A stretch of DNA of 42,096 bases, from contig JAKSRW010000027.1 of NCBI GenBank assembly GCA_024403355.1, positions 1 to 42,096 on the forward strand. Reading direction: 5' to 3'. Within the stretch, counting starts at the first letter, position 1. Each line of letters starts with the position of its first letter. Below are positions 7,097 to 17,172 of the stretch, piece by piece. Origin of the DNA: Lachnospiraceae bacterium (lineage in GTDB: Bacteria; Bacillota; Clostridia; Lachnospirales; Lachnospiraceae). Below the pieces are notes generated by a model. It worked only from the letters and a program-made list of their open reading frames with translations, did not search any database and was not told where the DNA came from. The position numbers and the translations under genes were made by a program.

Positions 7097-10000
7097 ATGC
7101 CTATGAAAACCAAAGCAGTCGCAGTCATTGTTGCATTTATTTTGATTGCAGCCCTCGGATTTATGGCCTTTGCAATTATCAAGGGTGAGAATTCAAAACC
7201 GAAGTTTGCCGATGATGGATTTGTCATCGCATACGACGAAACCGATTCGGGCAGTGAAGGTAAGGTTTATTATTTTACGGAGGGAACAAAGTACTCATTT
7301 AAGTACCCGGACCAGATTAAGTTCGTGGATACCGAAGGTGAGACTATTTCCGTAAAAAAGGACAGCTTTGTCCATTATAACAGCGGTGATGTAGCTTCAT
7401 TATCAGATAGCGTACTTGTTAATCTGGATGAGGTTGATTCGTCTGCCGTAAATTATTACGGACTTTCATCTGATATGCTTTTGGACAAGAGCGGAAGCGC
7501 TTATTCGATTGATTCACAGTCGGGAAATATCGGTCTTGAGGAGCTTCTTTGGAAGACAGGCAATAACAGATATTTGCTTGCGGCAGATGATATTTTTGTT
7601 TCTGTTGCATCGGGAAATGAATATCAGTTTAAGGATTTCGTTGAGCTTTATTACTATGATTCGGGTATGCTCAGCATCATTTCACCCGACGGTGTGGTTA
7701 AGACTGCATCCGCAGACTGCTATATTACTACAGGCAACGGCGCAACACTTAATGCTTCAAATAAAACTGTCGTTGATAACGGTCAGGTTAAGTTCTGCTA
7801 CGATGATATGAATTTCACAAATGAAGAGACACAGCCTCTCGTTCCGGCTTCGTCTAATGATATTGTGGAATACAGAATTCCTGAGTTCAAGTTTAATGTA
7901 ATTGACGGTGTAAACGGTGAGTCGGGTATTGACGGAGAAGCCGGCGAGGCCGGTGAGTCAGGTACCGACGGTATGGAAGGTATGGCCGGTTCAAAGGGTA
8001 CTGCCGGTGTGGACGGTAAGAACGGTGACAACGGAACTAACGGTATCAACGGTATTAACGGTGAGAACGGCGAGGCCGGTGAGGCCGGAACTGCCGGAGA
8101 AAGCGGTAAGCTCGGTGAAGCAGGCGCAGACGGTGCAGACGGTGAGAAGGGTCAGACGGGTGTGACAGGCGAAAGCGGTGCAACAGGTGTGAGCGGTCTG
8201 GACGGTGCAGCCGGTATGAAGGGTGCCGAGGGTCAGGCAGGTGCCGCAGGTCAGGATGGTGACATGGGTCTCGACGGTTATGAGGGTGCTGCAGGTTCTG
8301 ACGGTGTAAGAGGTGCCAAGGGTGCTTCCGGTGCCGCAGGTGCGCAGGGCTATGACGGCGAGAGAGGCTTTGACGGAGATGCGGGCTTCGAGGGCGAGGC
8401 AGGTTCAAACGGTAAGGCCGGCGGAACAGGTACTACCGGTGTGCTCGGTGCAAACGGTCTGTCAGGTCTCGACGGAACTAACGGCGCTCACGGTACGGAC
8501 GGTACAGACGGTGAGACTCCCGCCGATATCGTAGTTGATTCAAATACAGACTACGTTAAGGAGCTTCCCGTAGTTAAGTTAAATTCATTAAATATTTCAA
8601 ATAATAAGATTGAGGGTACTCTTGCCATTGATAATATCGGTGTAATTCCTCCCAATGCGGATGCAATCAAGGTATTCCTTTTTGACGCAATTACAGGTGA
8701 GATTGTTAATTCAACAGTATCCGGCTATGAGAACCCTATCGAGTTTTCAACAAATAACAATGACGGCTTCTCATTCGGTTTCCCTGAGCTTAGGGCAAAG
8801 CGTGAGTACATCCTTATGGCAACCTGTGATTACCAGCTGAACGGTATCACCTATAACGGTGTATTCTTAAATAAGCAGTTCTCTACAGATCCTCTTGGTG
8901 CTGAAATCAAGATACACAGTGTTTCACAGAACAGCATTACCTATGAGATTTCAAATCCTTCAGGCGAGCAGACACATATTAAATATGAGGTCAGATCGGG
9001 TGACGGTTTAGTTTCATTCTTCGGTGAAAATAATATTTCAACCTCAGGTGAGAAGCTGAATCTCTTAACCATCAGCGATATTCCCGGAGCAATTAAAGAA
9101 AAGCTCAAGCCCGATACCGACTATTATTTCTCAATAAGTGAGTTTGGTTCAATTACTGATCCTAAGGAACTCATTAATTTCAGGGATATTTATGCGAAGA
9201 CCCTTAAGGTATATCCTGAAATATCAGGCGCGGTTGCGGTAGAAGACAGAATGAATAACCGCTTCGAGCTGAGCCTTAATAAGATTTCAACAATGGAAGG
9301 TATCAATAATTTCCGTTATGAAATCTATCAGAAGGGTGATACAAGAAATCCTGTAAAGGTTATTTATACAAATTCAAAGGACGGTGTAATCTGTCCTGTT
9401 GACGGAAGTCAGATTACGGCCGAGGGCGTATATGTATTTAAGGCTGTGGCGGAATTCTTTGACAATTACCAGACGGTTGAGCTTTCAAGCGAATTCTCAA
9501 ATGAGTTCGGTATGAGCGGTTTCAAGACATATCCCTGGATTGAGACAAACTTTGAAAATGACCCTAATGCACAGTATCCCAATAAGGCTGATGTTAAGCT
9601 GAAATTATTCGTTCCCGGTGACCTTACCCTGAAGAATGACGGCAAGGTTGTAATTCAGTACAATAATGGTATTAACGGAACACAGACAAAATATTTCGAT
9701 CTTCCCGCGGTGCATGCGGCAGAGAATGAGGGTGATACACCTTATTATGAGTTTGCGTTCAGTATTGATGACCTGAAGCAGAATACCCAGTATGTATTCA
9801 GTGCTTACGGTATGGTTAATTACCCTAAGGTAGATATTACTGCCCTTGATTATGTAAATACACTTCTCGGACAGGTAATTGTTAAAACTCCCGGCTTCCA
9901 TAAGATAAAGGCAGTCGGTGAAAAGAAGCAGTCGGCACAGGGAAGTAACCTTGCATTCAAGATTTCACTTTCTCCCGATCCCGATGATATACCGGATAAG

Positions 10001-13000
10001 GATGCCAACGGAAATCCTGATAATGCAACTCTGAATAACACCAGCCAGTATGCAATTAAGGAAGTAAAGTCGGTAATGCTTTCCCTTTACAAGGGCAAGA
10101 ATCCTACCGAAGCAGACCTGATTCAGACAGTAGTCGTAGATGTATCCGGTGATGAGTCAACAGGAAGATACATTGATGACGCAGAGGTTGAGAAGAAGCT
10201 TAACCAGGGCGCTATCGATATGATTGAGACCGATTACTCCATAAAGATTCTTAAGGGCTACGACGGTACATCCTTCAGAAATGAAATTGATGTAGATATG
10301 GGTCTCTTCAACGGTGAGATTAAGGCTTCATTCCCTGCAGTTGATAAGCTTTCATATGTGATAAGACCTATTACCCTGCTTAATATTGATGATTATCTTA
10401 CAAAGTCCGCTGCAGATGAAGTACTTAAGAATAAGATTCACGGCGGTGAGGGCTCGGTAGGCTGGGATGATACAGAAGCCGACGGCCGCTTTAAGGACCA
10501 GGGAGAGTATGATAACCTGAATCCTGAGGTTGTGCTCGGATATGCAATAAGCGTACAGAATCTCGGCGGCAGTGTTTCACTCTTTGACGGTGTTGAATAC
10601 TATGTATATGATGAGCAGACCTACAAGAATAATTTAAAGGGTGATAACCTTAATAATTCGGCAAACTTCTACACTGCTATTCCGGATTATATGGTGAAGT
10701 TCTCCGCTCCGATGATTGGTTCGGGTGCCCCTACTGCGGTATTCCTCTTCGATGATATGGAGAAGCTTAATTACGATGCATCAAACGGAAGCTATTCAAA
10801 CGCAGCTGAAGTTGAAGCAGTAATTAAGGACAGAAATAACTATTACAGCTCATTCCCTGCGGATAAGCCCTGTTCGGTAGAGCTTATTCCCGGCACAAGT
10901 CAGGAAAACAGAATGACCAGAGGTCATAACTACATATTTACGGTACGACTTAAGTCAAAGTCAAAGGTAAATGATACTGATTATTATCCTGAGCTGCTTG
11001 ACAGTGACCTTGATAAGGTTAAGGTACTTGCATTCACCGATTCAAACAAGAATGTAAGTATTTCAAGAGCACCTTACCAGACTCCCAAGGCTTACTTCTG
11101 GCCTCTTTCATCGGGAACTAACTGGATGAAATTCGGTTATTATCTTCTTGCACCCGATCCCGAGGCTGTGGAGAATATTTATATAGACGGTGTAAAGGGA
11201 AGCACGGCAATGGGCGGAAGCGCACCGGTGTTCGGAAGTGCTTCAAGCAGCACAAGAAATACAAAGCCTGTATTAAATAAATTCGGACAGGAGCTTTATG
11301 CATACACCAAGAATTATGATAAGCAGACTATGCTTTTAACCTATAAGACATCACTTTATACTTCGGCATATAATGCATCATATTTCGCACCGCTTCCCAC
11401 CTATTTCTGGGAAACATTGTTCAATATCGACGAGAATGCCGATAACAGGCCTTATTTCACGGTAAATAATAAGGCAGGCGAGAACCAGACAAACCTTAAC
11501 CGAATCAATCTTCAGCTGGAATTCCCTTCAGCCGAGGCAGCTTCTTCCGTAGCGGGTATCAAGGCAACGGTAAAGCGTACAGATGCCGGAACTCCTTTGG
11601 AGATTGACCTCCCCATTACTTCGGTTACGGGCGGAACCGTAGCGGCATACCTCAGTCTTTCGGATATTTCAATATTCCAGGGCTATGAGGTTAGTATTTC
11701 TCTTACGGTTTACTATGATACAAACGAAATAGCAATGAAGCCTACGGATCTGGAAGGTAACTATTATGCAATCCGTGAGCAGGGCAAGTACGTAGCCGGC
11801 AGCTACATCACAATGAACCAGCATTTCACCGGCTATTACAAGCGTGATAACAATGCAAGTAACTCCTGGTTCAAACTCAGAGATGCAAATTATATCAAGA
11901 AATATGAGACTCTGACACAGGGACGTTATGTTCAGGGTAATGTATACGTAACAGCTGTTCTTACGGATTTCTTCAAAAACCATTTCCAGACCGGATATAT
12001 TGACCAGGGTGGTATGAGAGGCGATGATTTCGACAGAGCAGAGTATATTAATTACAGAAAGCTTAAGCAGATTACCCTTAATACAAAGGTCGAAGCTGAG
12101 GGCGCGGTAACCTATGAGCCCTATATATATGATTTCACAACTCTTAACCCGATGATTAACTTCAACGACGGTGAAAGAATTACCATTGTTGCCACACTCG
12201 AGGCAGCAGAGCTCAGCTGGAAGATTTCAGGTCTTAGACAGTTTGATACAACGAAGGATATCGGAACAAAGGACGGAACACAGGATGACAGCTACAAGCA
12301 TGTATATTTCGACCTTTATAAGTATAACGGTACAAGCTATGAGCCTGTACTCGATGCCGACGGCAATCCCATAGTAATCGATAACCCCGTTCCTGTTTCG
12401 CTCGGTGATGCGCAGGACGGTGCCTTTAAGACACATATCAAGGCAGGCGGCGGAACAAACGGAAATCAGACCTTCTACCATGACCTGAAGCTTGAGCATA
12501 ATACCCAGTATGCGGTTACGGCTTACTATTATAAGCTTGGAGACAATAACAGCAAGCAGTACCTTATCAATGAGCATATTCCTGAGGCAACAACTACTCA
12601 GTTCTATGATTTCAAGACAAGTGATAAGGTTGAGTGGCGTAATCCCAAGGTTACATATTCCGCATACGGTTACAACCAGAAATATGTCAATGTCGAATAT
12701 GATATAGGCGGTCAGATTGACCAGTGTGAGGTTCTCTACGCACTTTATTACACAGACCCAGTGACAAAAGAAGTTACACTCGTTATGGATAATGATGCCA
12801 TCAGAGCCAAGGACCTCAGCAATCCTGTAAATAACAGGACTAAGGGTTCTGTAAGCCTGATGTTCAATCCTGAGAGTCCCATGCATGACCCTGTTCATGA
12901 TGTGGATATCGATATGACTAATATCGCTAATTATTCTTTAAGATTCATTCCAGTGTCACCTTCAAGAACTCCTTTTGAGAAGCCGGAGAATGGAACGGCT

Positions 13001-13855
13001 GCGGAGGTTACAGCTGCTTACAAGAAGTGGATTGATACTTACTATCTCGGTGGTGAGACAGAAACAGGTTCAATTGTTTACGAGGTTCCTCTTACGCTCC
13101 CGGCACTTGATGATCCTTACTATTACATCAAGGGTGTTCCTCAGGGCAGCGGAAATGTTGCATTCAATGTTTCGATTACAGATACAAGCCACGTAATCGT
13201 AAATGATGCATACAAGCTGGCAGTATGGAAGGAAGCAGCAGACGGAAGCTGGACAGATATCACAACAGAGTGCGGATGTTCACCTACTGCAGTATATAAT
13301 ACCGAAACAATTAAGCAGGTTATTGCAACCGGTATTACAAGTACGGATAAGGTTCATCTTTATGTATATGCATTACATAATGATACAAACAAGAAGCTGA
13401 CCGGCGAGGGTGGTTCGCTCATGTATGCGGATCAGCTGGATTCAACACAGAATCCTTCAGCTGCCGGCTTCGACAGAGATGCACTTAACTTAAAGGCAAA
13501 CGAAACAGCACAGCTGGTTGAAGGTGATTTCTCCTTCGGCAGCACTGTTGCGGTTGGTCTTCCCAACAATCAGGTCAGAGTCGACTTTATCGACCCTGTA
13601 AATATCGGTAATGTAAAAAATATCAGATTTACAATTACCAACCCGTCAGGCGTTGCCCGCAATATTTCGGTAAGCAACCTTGACTGGACAACACCTATTT
13701 CGGTAATTCCCAATGCACGTTACGGTGTAGGAATTAATAACTATGCATTTACCGAAAACGGACAGTACACAATCGGTATCAGGGCTACGATCGTTGATGA
13801 TAATGGTACACAGCGAACAAAGAGCCAGACGATAACATACTATAAGGCATCATAA
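7097..13855 (+). CDS. Giant membrane-anchored surface protein with collagen-like rod
   Basis: A 2252-residue protein with a short cytoplasmic start, one membrane helix (about residues 5-28, no signal peptidase site) and a large outer part. Order: a beta-rich juxtamembrane domain (about 35-265); an uninterrupted Gly-X-Y stretch (271-474, 68 triplets) like bacterial collagen; then about 1750 residues of repeated beta-sandwich modules that look like fibronectin type III, with recurring phrases such as NTQYVFSAYG, DTDYYFSIS and NTQYAVTAYYY. No C-terminal anchor, LPXTG signal or enzyme motif is seen. ATG 7103 (MKTKAVAV) is an equally good start; the AAAAGGA site lies between optimal positions for the two. 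First gene of the train, followed at 14 bases by the Gly-Gly-X protein. Probably an extracellular fibre or stalk; function unknown. Confidence 0.85.
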   Translation: MPMKTKAVAVIVAFILIAALGFMAFAIIKGENSKPKFADDGFVIAYDETDSGSEGKVYYFTEGTKYSFKYPDQIKFVDTEGETISVKKDSFVHYNSGDVASLSDSVLVNLDEVDSSAVNYYGLSSDMLLDKSGSAYSIDSQSGNIGLEELLWKTGNNRYLLAADDIFVSVASGNEYQFKDFVELYYYDSGMLSIISPDGVVKTASADCYITTGNGATLNASNKTVVDNGQVKFCYDDMNFTNEETQPLVPASSNDIVEYRIPEFKFNVIDGVNGESGIDGEAGEAGESGTDGMEGMAGSKGTAGVDGKNGDNGTNGINGINGENGEAGEAGTAGESGKLGEAGADGADGEKGQTGVTGESGATGVSGLDGAAGMKGAEGQAGAAGQDGDMGLDGYEGAAGSDGVRGAKGASGAAGAQGYDGERGFDGDAGFEGEAGSNGKAGGTGTTGVLGANGLSGLDGTNGAHGTDGTDGETPADIVVDSNTDYVKELPVVKLNSLNISNNKIEGTLAIDNIGVIPPNADAIKVFLFDAITGEIVNSTVSGYENPIEFSTNNNDGFSFGFPELRAKREYILMATCDYQLNGITYNGVFLNKQFSTDPLGAEIKIHSVSQNSITYEISNPSGEQTHIKYEVRSGDGLVSFFGENNISTSGEKLNLLTISDIPGAIKEKLKPDTDYYFSISEFGSITDPKELINFRDIYAKTLKVYPEISGAVAVEDRMNNRFELSLNKISTMEGINNFRYEIYQKGDTRNPVKVIYTNSKDGVICPVDGSQITAEGVYVFKAVAEFFDNYQTVELSSEFSNEFGMSGFKTYPWIETNFENDPNAQYPNKADVKLKLFVPGDLTLKNDGKVVIQYNNGINGTQTKYFDLPAVHAAENEGDTPYYEFAFSIDDLKQNTQYVFSAYGMVNYPKVDITALDYVNTLLGQVIVKTPGFHKIKAVGEKKQSAQGSNLAFKISLSPDPDDIPDKDANGNPDNATLNNTSQYAIKEVKSVMLSLYKGKNPTEADLIQTVVVDVSGDESTGRYIDDAEVEKKLNQGAIDMIETDYSIKILKGYDGTSFRNEIDVDMGLFNGEIKASFPAVDKLSYVIRPITLLNIDDYLTKSAADEVLKNKIHGGEGSVGWDDTEADGRFKDQGEYDNLNPEVVLGYAISVQNLGGSVSLFDGVEYYVYDEQTYKNNLKGDNLNNSANFYTAIPDYMVKFSAPMIGSGAPTAVFLFDDMEKLNYDASNGSYSNAAEVEAVIKDRNNYYSSFPADKPCSVELIPGTSQENRMTRGHNYIFTVRLKSKSKVNDTDYYPELLDSDLDKVKVLAFTDSNKNVSISRAPYQTPKAYFWPLSSGTNWMKFGYYLLAPDPEAVENIYIDGVKGSTAMGGSAPVFGSASSSTRNTKPVLNKFGQELYAYTKNYDKQTMLLTYKTSLYTSAYNASYFAPLPTYFWETLFNIDENADNRPYFTVNNKAGENQTNLNRINLQLEFPSAEAASSVAGIKATVKRTDAGTPLEIDLPITSVTGGTVAAYLSLSDISIFQGYEVSISLTVYYDTNEIAMKPTDLEGNYYAIREQGKYVAGSYITMNQHFTGYYKRDNNASNSWFKLRDANYIKKYETLTQGRYVQGNVYVTAVLTDFFKNHFQTGYIDQGGMRGDDFDRAEYINYRKLKQITLNTKVEAEGAVTYEPYIYDFTTLNPMINFNDGERITIVATLEAAELSWKISGLRQFDTTKDIGTKDGTQDDSYKHVYFDLYKYNGTSYEPVLDADGNPIVIDNPVPVSLGDAQDGAFKTHIKAGGGTNGNQTFYHDLKLEHNTQYAVTAYYYKLGDNNSKQYLINEHIPEATTTQFYDFKTSDKVEWRNPKVTYSAYGYNQKYVNVEYDIGGQIDQCEVLYALYYTDPVTKEVTLVMDNDAIRAKDLSNPVNNRTKGSVSLMFNPESPMHDPVHDVDIDMTNIANYSLRFIPVSPSRTPFEKPENGTAAEVTAAYKKWIDTYYLGGETETGSIVYEVPLTLPALDDPYYYIKGVPQGSGNVAFNVSITDTSHVIVNDAYKLAVWKEAADGSWTDITTECGCSPTAVYNTETIKQVIATGITSTDKVHLYVYALHNDTNKKLTGEGGSLMYADQLDSTQNPSAAGFDRDALNLKANETAQLVEGDFSFGSTVAVGLPNNQVRVDFIDPVNIGNVKNIRFTITNPSGVARNISVSNLDWTTPISVIPNARYGVGINNYAFTENGQYTIGIRATIVDDNGTQRTKSQTITYYKAS
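7907..8518 (+). repeat. Collagen-like Gly-X-Y coding repeat
   Basis: This covers 68 consecutive codon triplets starting with Gly, with no break in phase. X and Y are mostly Glu, Ala, Asp, Ser, Thr, Asn and Lys, and there is almost no proline. Bacterial collagen-like proteins with charged triplets form stable triple helices, so the protein is probably a trimer here. Confidence 0.9.
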
Positions 13856-13869
13856 GGAGGGCGCGAACG

Positions 13870-15999
13870 TTGAGAAAGCTTGATAAAAAAAGCATGACAT
13901 GGTTCTATACATTCGGAATCGTGGTAGTGCTGATGGTTGCGCTCGTCGGATATATGATGGTCCGTTCGCAGAGCACAAAGAAGGAAAACTATACAATTTC
14001 TTCAAATACTATCATTTATGACAGTTCAAACCATGCAATAACTATTTCAAGTCCCGGTAATATCACAAAGAAATGGGACAATAACTATTACCTTCAGACC
14101 GAGGATGACAAGGAATACTGCCTCGGCGAGAATGCAATAGCATATGAGGCTTCAGGCTCGGTACTCAGAACCTACGGCGGCGGCTACAGGGTCGGCGGCG
14201 AAACAGAGGTAAGTGCGCTTGAGCTTTCAAATGAGATTAATGATTTTTCTACTCCTGCACTTTATAAGCTTGCAGACAGAAAATACCTGCTCACCGGTCC
14301 TTCCATCAGTACTGAGGACGGTGCGCTGCAGACCTCAAAGTACCTGTACGTAATCCTTGATAAGAGCAGCGGTAATGCGATTCTTTTCAATGATGAGGTT
14401 AATCTCAAAACAACAGCACCCAGTGTAATACTGGTGGATGATTATGTCTTCGATATTGCGAAGGAGGTATTCACCTATGATGCACACCGTGTTAATCTGA
14501 GCACGGTAATCGGTTCAACAAACGAATACTCGGATCTCAAGTATGCTGAGCTTCAGAAATCAGAGCTTTCCGAGGAAGAAAAGATACCCAGATATGAAGT
14601 TACAATCCGCGGCGGAAACGGTGGTCTCGGCGGAAACGGCGGTCTCGGAGGAGCCGGCGGAGTCGGCGGAGACGGTGGTGCCGGAGGAGCCGGCGGTGAT
14701 GGCGGCGACGGCGGAAAGGGCGGCGTCGGCGGAAGCGGTGGTCTCGGCGGTAACGCGGGTAATGGCGGAAACGGCGGCCTCGGAGGAGTCGGCGGTCTCG
14801 GGGGAGCCGGCGGCGATGGCGGTGTCGGCGGAACTGCAGGAAACGGCGGAATCGGCGGAGACGGCGGAAACGGTGGATTCGGCGGAGACGGCGGAGCCGG
14901 TGGAAACGGTGGCGTCGGTGGTGCCGGCGGAACCGGTGGAAACGGTGGAATCGGCGGTAACGGCGGAGACGGCGGTATCGGTGGAAACGGTGGTGCCGGT
15001 GGTGTCGGCGGTGCCGGAGGAGCCGGTGGTGTCGGCGGAGCCGGTGGAATCGGCGGAACCGGTGGTCTCGGCGGAGACGGCGGTATCGGTGGCGATGGCG
15101 GTAAAGGCGGCGTCGGCGGTATGGGCGGTAACGGCGGTAACGGCGGTAACGGTGGTAACGGTGGTAATGCCGGATCCGGTGGTGACGGTGGTGCCGGTGG
15201 AGACGGCGGCGATGGCGGCGACGGCGGAGAAGGCCAGAAGATCATCGACGAAACAACACTTTACCATTACCTCTCAATCAACTCTGTAGAGGCCGGAGCT
15301 AATTACATTACAGTTAATTACACGGTATTCGACCCTGAGCTCAAGTTTGGTCAGCCCTACTTAAAGATTATTGAAGCTGACGAAAACGGTCAGGAAGTAG
15401 CTACACTTAAGCCCTTTATGATTCCTGTGGATCCTGCAGGAAAGAGCTTCTCTTTCTATAACGGAGCTGCAGATAATGAGGATGGAACAAGAAACTTTAT
15501 TATGCCCAATACCCAGTACATCATCACACTCTGCTACACAGAGTACGGTGAGAATGTAATCGAGAAAGAGGTTGAGGGTGACCAGGTTGTAATTCGTACA
15601 AAGAACCTTGCGGCTTCAATCCAGGTAGATACAATCACTCCTTTCAATTACACGGATAACGGAAGTGATGTCAATGCGGTATACATTAAGGCAAAGGTTG
15701 AACTCGATCCTCTGTATACGGAAGGAAAGGTAGCCGCCATTAAGTCAAACGGAGACCAGTATCTGGACGGATATCTCAGCGGCGGTCCCATCGCTGTAAT
15801 AGATATTGACAAGGCTACAAACGGCGGAACATACGTTACACTCTGCGTTTCAAAATTTGATTACGATCCAACGGATTTTGCGGACATTTATCTGGTCTTT
15901 GCAGATCTGAAGTACCAGGGAATGGATACGACAAACAGCCTCTTATGCAAGGTTGATTTGAAGAAGCAGGTAGATTTGACACCTACCCCTACACCCTGA
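13870..15999 (+). CDS. Membrane-anchored protein with Gly-Gly-X rod
   Basis: A 709-residue protein started by TTG, with AAGGAGG (13854-13860) nine bases before it. One membrane helix (about residues 11-33) is followed by a beta-rich outer domain (35-245) whose segment ALYKLADRKYLLTG resembles LLWKTGNNRYLLAA in the preceding giant protein. Residues 248-455 are almost pure Gly-Gly-X. Two fibronectin-like domains follow (about 465-695; NTQYIITLCYTEYG), and the protein ends in a short Thr-Pro tail without anchor. Long Gly-Gly-X stretches can adopt the polyglycine II bundle known from phage S16 adhesin and snow-flea antifreeze protein; here this is inference. Resemblance to mycobacterial PE_PGRS proteins is compositional only. 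Lying between the collagen-like protein and the ATPase genes, it is probably a structural partner. Confidence 0.8.
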   Translation: MRKLDKKSMTWFYTFGIVVVLMVALVGYMMVRSQSTKKENYTISSNTIIYDSSNHAITISSPGNITKKWDNNYYLQTEDDKEYCLGENAIAYEASGSVLRTYGGGYRVGGETEVSALELSNEINDFSTPALYKLADRKYLLTGPSISTEDGALQTSKYLYVILDKSSGNAILFNDEVNLKTTAPSVILVDDYVFDIAKEVFTYDAHRVNLSTVIGSTNEYSDLKYAELQKSELSEEEKIPRYEVTIRGGNGGLGGNGGLGGAGGVGGDGGAGGAGGDGGDGGKGGVGGSGGLGGNAGNGGNGGLGGVGGLGGAGGDGGVGGTAGNGGIGGDGGNGGFGGDGGAGGNGGVGGAGGTGGNGGIGGNGGDGGIGGNGGAGGVGGAGGAGGVGGAGGIGGTGGLGGDGGIGGDGGKGGVGGMGGNGGNGGNGGNGGNAGSGGDGGAGGDGGDGGDGGEGQKIIDETTLYHYLSINSVEAGANYITVNYTVFDPELKFGQPYLKIIEADENGQEVATLKPFMIPVDPAGKSFSFYNGAADNEDGTRNFIMPNTQYIITLCYTEYGENVIEKEVEGDQVVIRTKNLAASIQVDTITPFNYTDNGSDVNAVYIKAKVELDPLYTEGKVAAIKSNGDQYLDGYLSGGPIAVIDIDKATNGGTYVTLCVSKFDYDPTDFADIYLVFADLKYQGMDTTNSLLCKVDLKKQVDLTPTPTP
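14611..15234 (+). repeat. Gly-Gly-X coding repeat
   Basis: About 208 codons of GGX, with X mainly Asn, Asp, Ala, Val, Leu or Ile and a few AGX units. The DNA is locally much more GC-rich than its surroundings and opens long meaningless frames on both strands. Confidence 0.9.
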
Positions 16000-16052
16000 T
16001 TTGATTAAATGAAACGGTAAATACACTTTATAAAGGATAAAACGGAGGCTAA

Positions 16053-16304
<252 letters not shown>

Positions 16305-16336
16305 TTGTTGTAAAAGTCGGATTTCATAAGGAAAGG

Positions 16337-16354
16337 ATGCCCGCCGTGGCATAG
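16337..16354 (+). promoter_or_regulatory. Five-codon mini-ORF overlapping the b-delta start
   Basis: AAGGA (16328-16332) sits four bases before ATG 16337, which reads Met-Pro-Ala-Val-Ala and stops at TAG 16352-16354. That stop overlaps the GTG start of the next gene (TAGTG). The arrangement suits termination-reinitiation, which could set the dose of the stator subunit. Confidence 0.35.
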
Positions 16355-17136
16355 TGGTCAGCATGGAACTGAGGATACTTGCGGTTACGGCCGTCCTGCT
16401 TCTGATAATGGCGGTGCTCTTCTTCATAATAAGGGCTGTTAACAGAAATATTAATAACAGCATGAAGGAAAGCGTCAAAAAGCAGGTTAATTCATTTGAA
16501 AACATAATAGATGAAAAGCAGATGCGACTGGAAGGTATCGAGGCGCAGATTAGGGCGGCAGAGGAACAGCTGAGAGAGCTTGAGAGCATCAAGGATGAAA
16601 GATCTGTGGCCACAGGCCAGATGTTTTTCACCCGTACTACAGGCTATTGTAACAGCGGACTTAAGTCGGATTACCAGAATATCAGGGAGAATTTCTCCTT
16701 GAACAGCAGTGAAATCGTTAAAGGTCTTGTTGAAGAAAATGATGGCCGAACAGGCGATTACTTCAGATATAAGGCGATTCGTGAGACCTACGATATGCTG
16801 AAGGGCGACCTTTGCTACAAGCTGATTCTCTTTGATGAGGCTGAGCAGAAGTCTATCCTGGAAAGTTGTCTGGAGCCGGCACAGCGCAGGCTCTATAGCG
16901 AATTCTGTGAAAATGAAGGTGCGGTAACTGCGGACAGGTTTCTTTACTGGCTGGACACAAGGATTTCTGCGGAGGATCCCGCAATCCTTGTAAGGACCTC
17001 AAACCACAGAGATGATTATTCGGCATTTTCGAGGAATGTTGTTACAGAATATGATGAAAATCTTTGCGAAGGAATTCAGGTAATTGCAGGCCGCAGACTC
17101 TTTGATTATTCAATTAGTCACAGCGAGCTGTTATAG
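16354..17136 (+). CDS. Fused b-delta-like ATPase stator subunit
   Basis: A 260-residue protein with an N-terminal membrane helix (about 8-28), a charged helical coiled-coil stretch (about 30-85; QMRLEGIEAQIRAAEEQLREL) as in subunit b, and a C-terminal domain. The end, CEGIQVIAGRRLFDYSISHSEL, matches the end of subunit delta, where I/V-G-G-x-x-I-x-x-G-x-x-x-x-D-x-S is followed by the last helix. It therefore likely replaces separate b and delta and links the membrane to the top of F1. It sits between c and alpha, exactly where b and delta normally lie. The start could be GTG 16354 or ATG 16363; neither has a well-spaced ribosome site, which fits coupling to the mini-ORF. The middle region (about 90-200) is not recognisable. 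Confidence 0.75.
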   Translation: MVSMELRILAVTAVLLLIMAVLFFIIRAVNRNINNSMKESVKKQVNSFENIIDEKQMRLEGIEAQIRAAEEQLRELESIKDERSVATGQMFFTRTTGYCNSGLKSDYQNIRENFSLNSSEIVKGLVEENDGRTGDYFRYKAIRETYDMLKGDLCYKLILFDEAEQKSILESCLEPAQRRLYSEFCENEGAVTADRFLYWLDTRISAEDPAILVRTSNHRDDYSAFSRNVVTEYDENLCEGIQVIAGRRLFDYSISHSELL

Positions 17137-17172
17137 AAATTCGAATATTTCCAGAAAGGTATATAAATAATT

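Noticed and set aside
14543..15289. Long open frames on both strands across the Gly-Gly-X region
   Set aside because: They are shadows of a GC-rich GGX repeat: the other frames read as monotonous Pro-Pro-x or Ala/Glu/Ser/Thr/Val strings without a plausible start region.
7097..15999. Phage tail-fibre or prophage origin, suggested by the collagen-like repeats
   Set aside because: The proteins have N-terminal membrane helices, and no phage structural, lysis or integrase genes are nearby.
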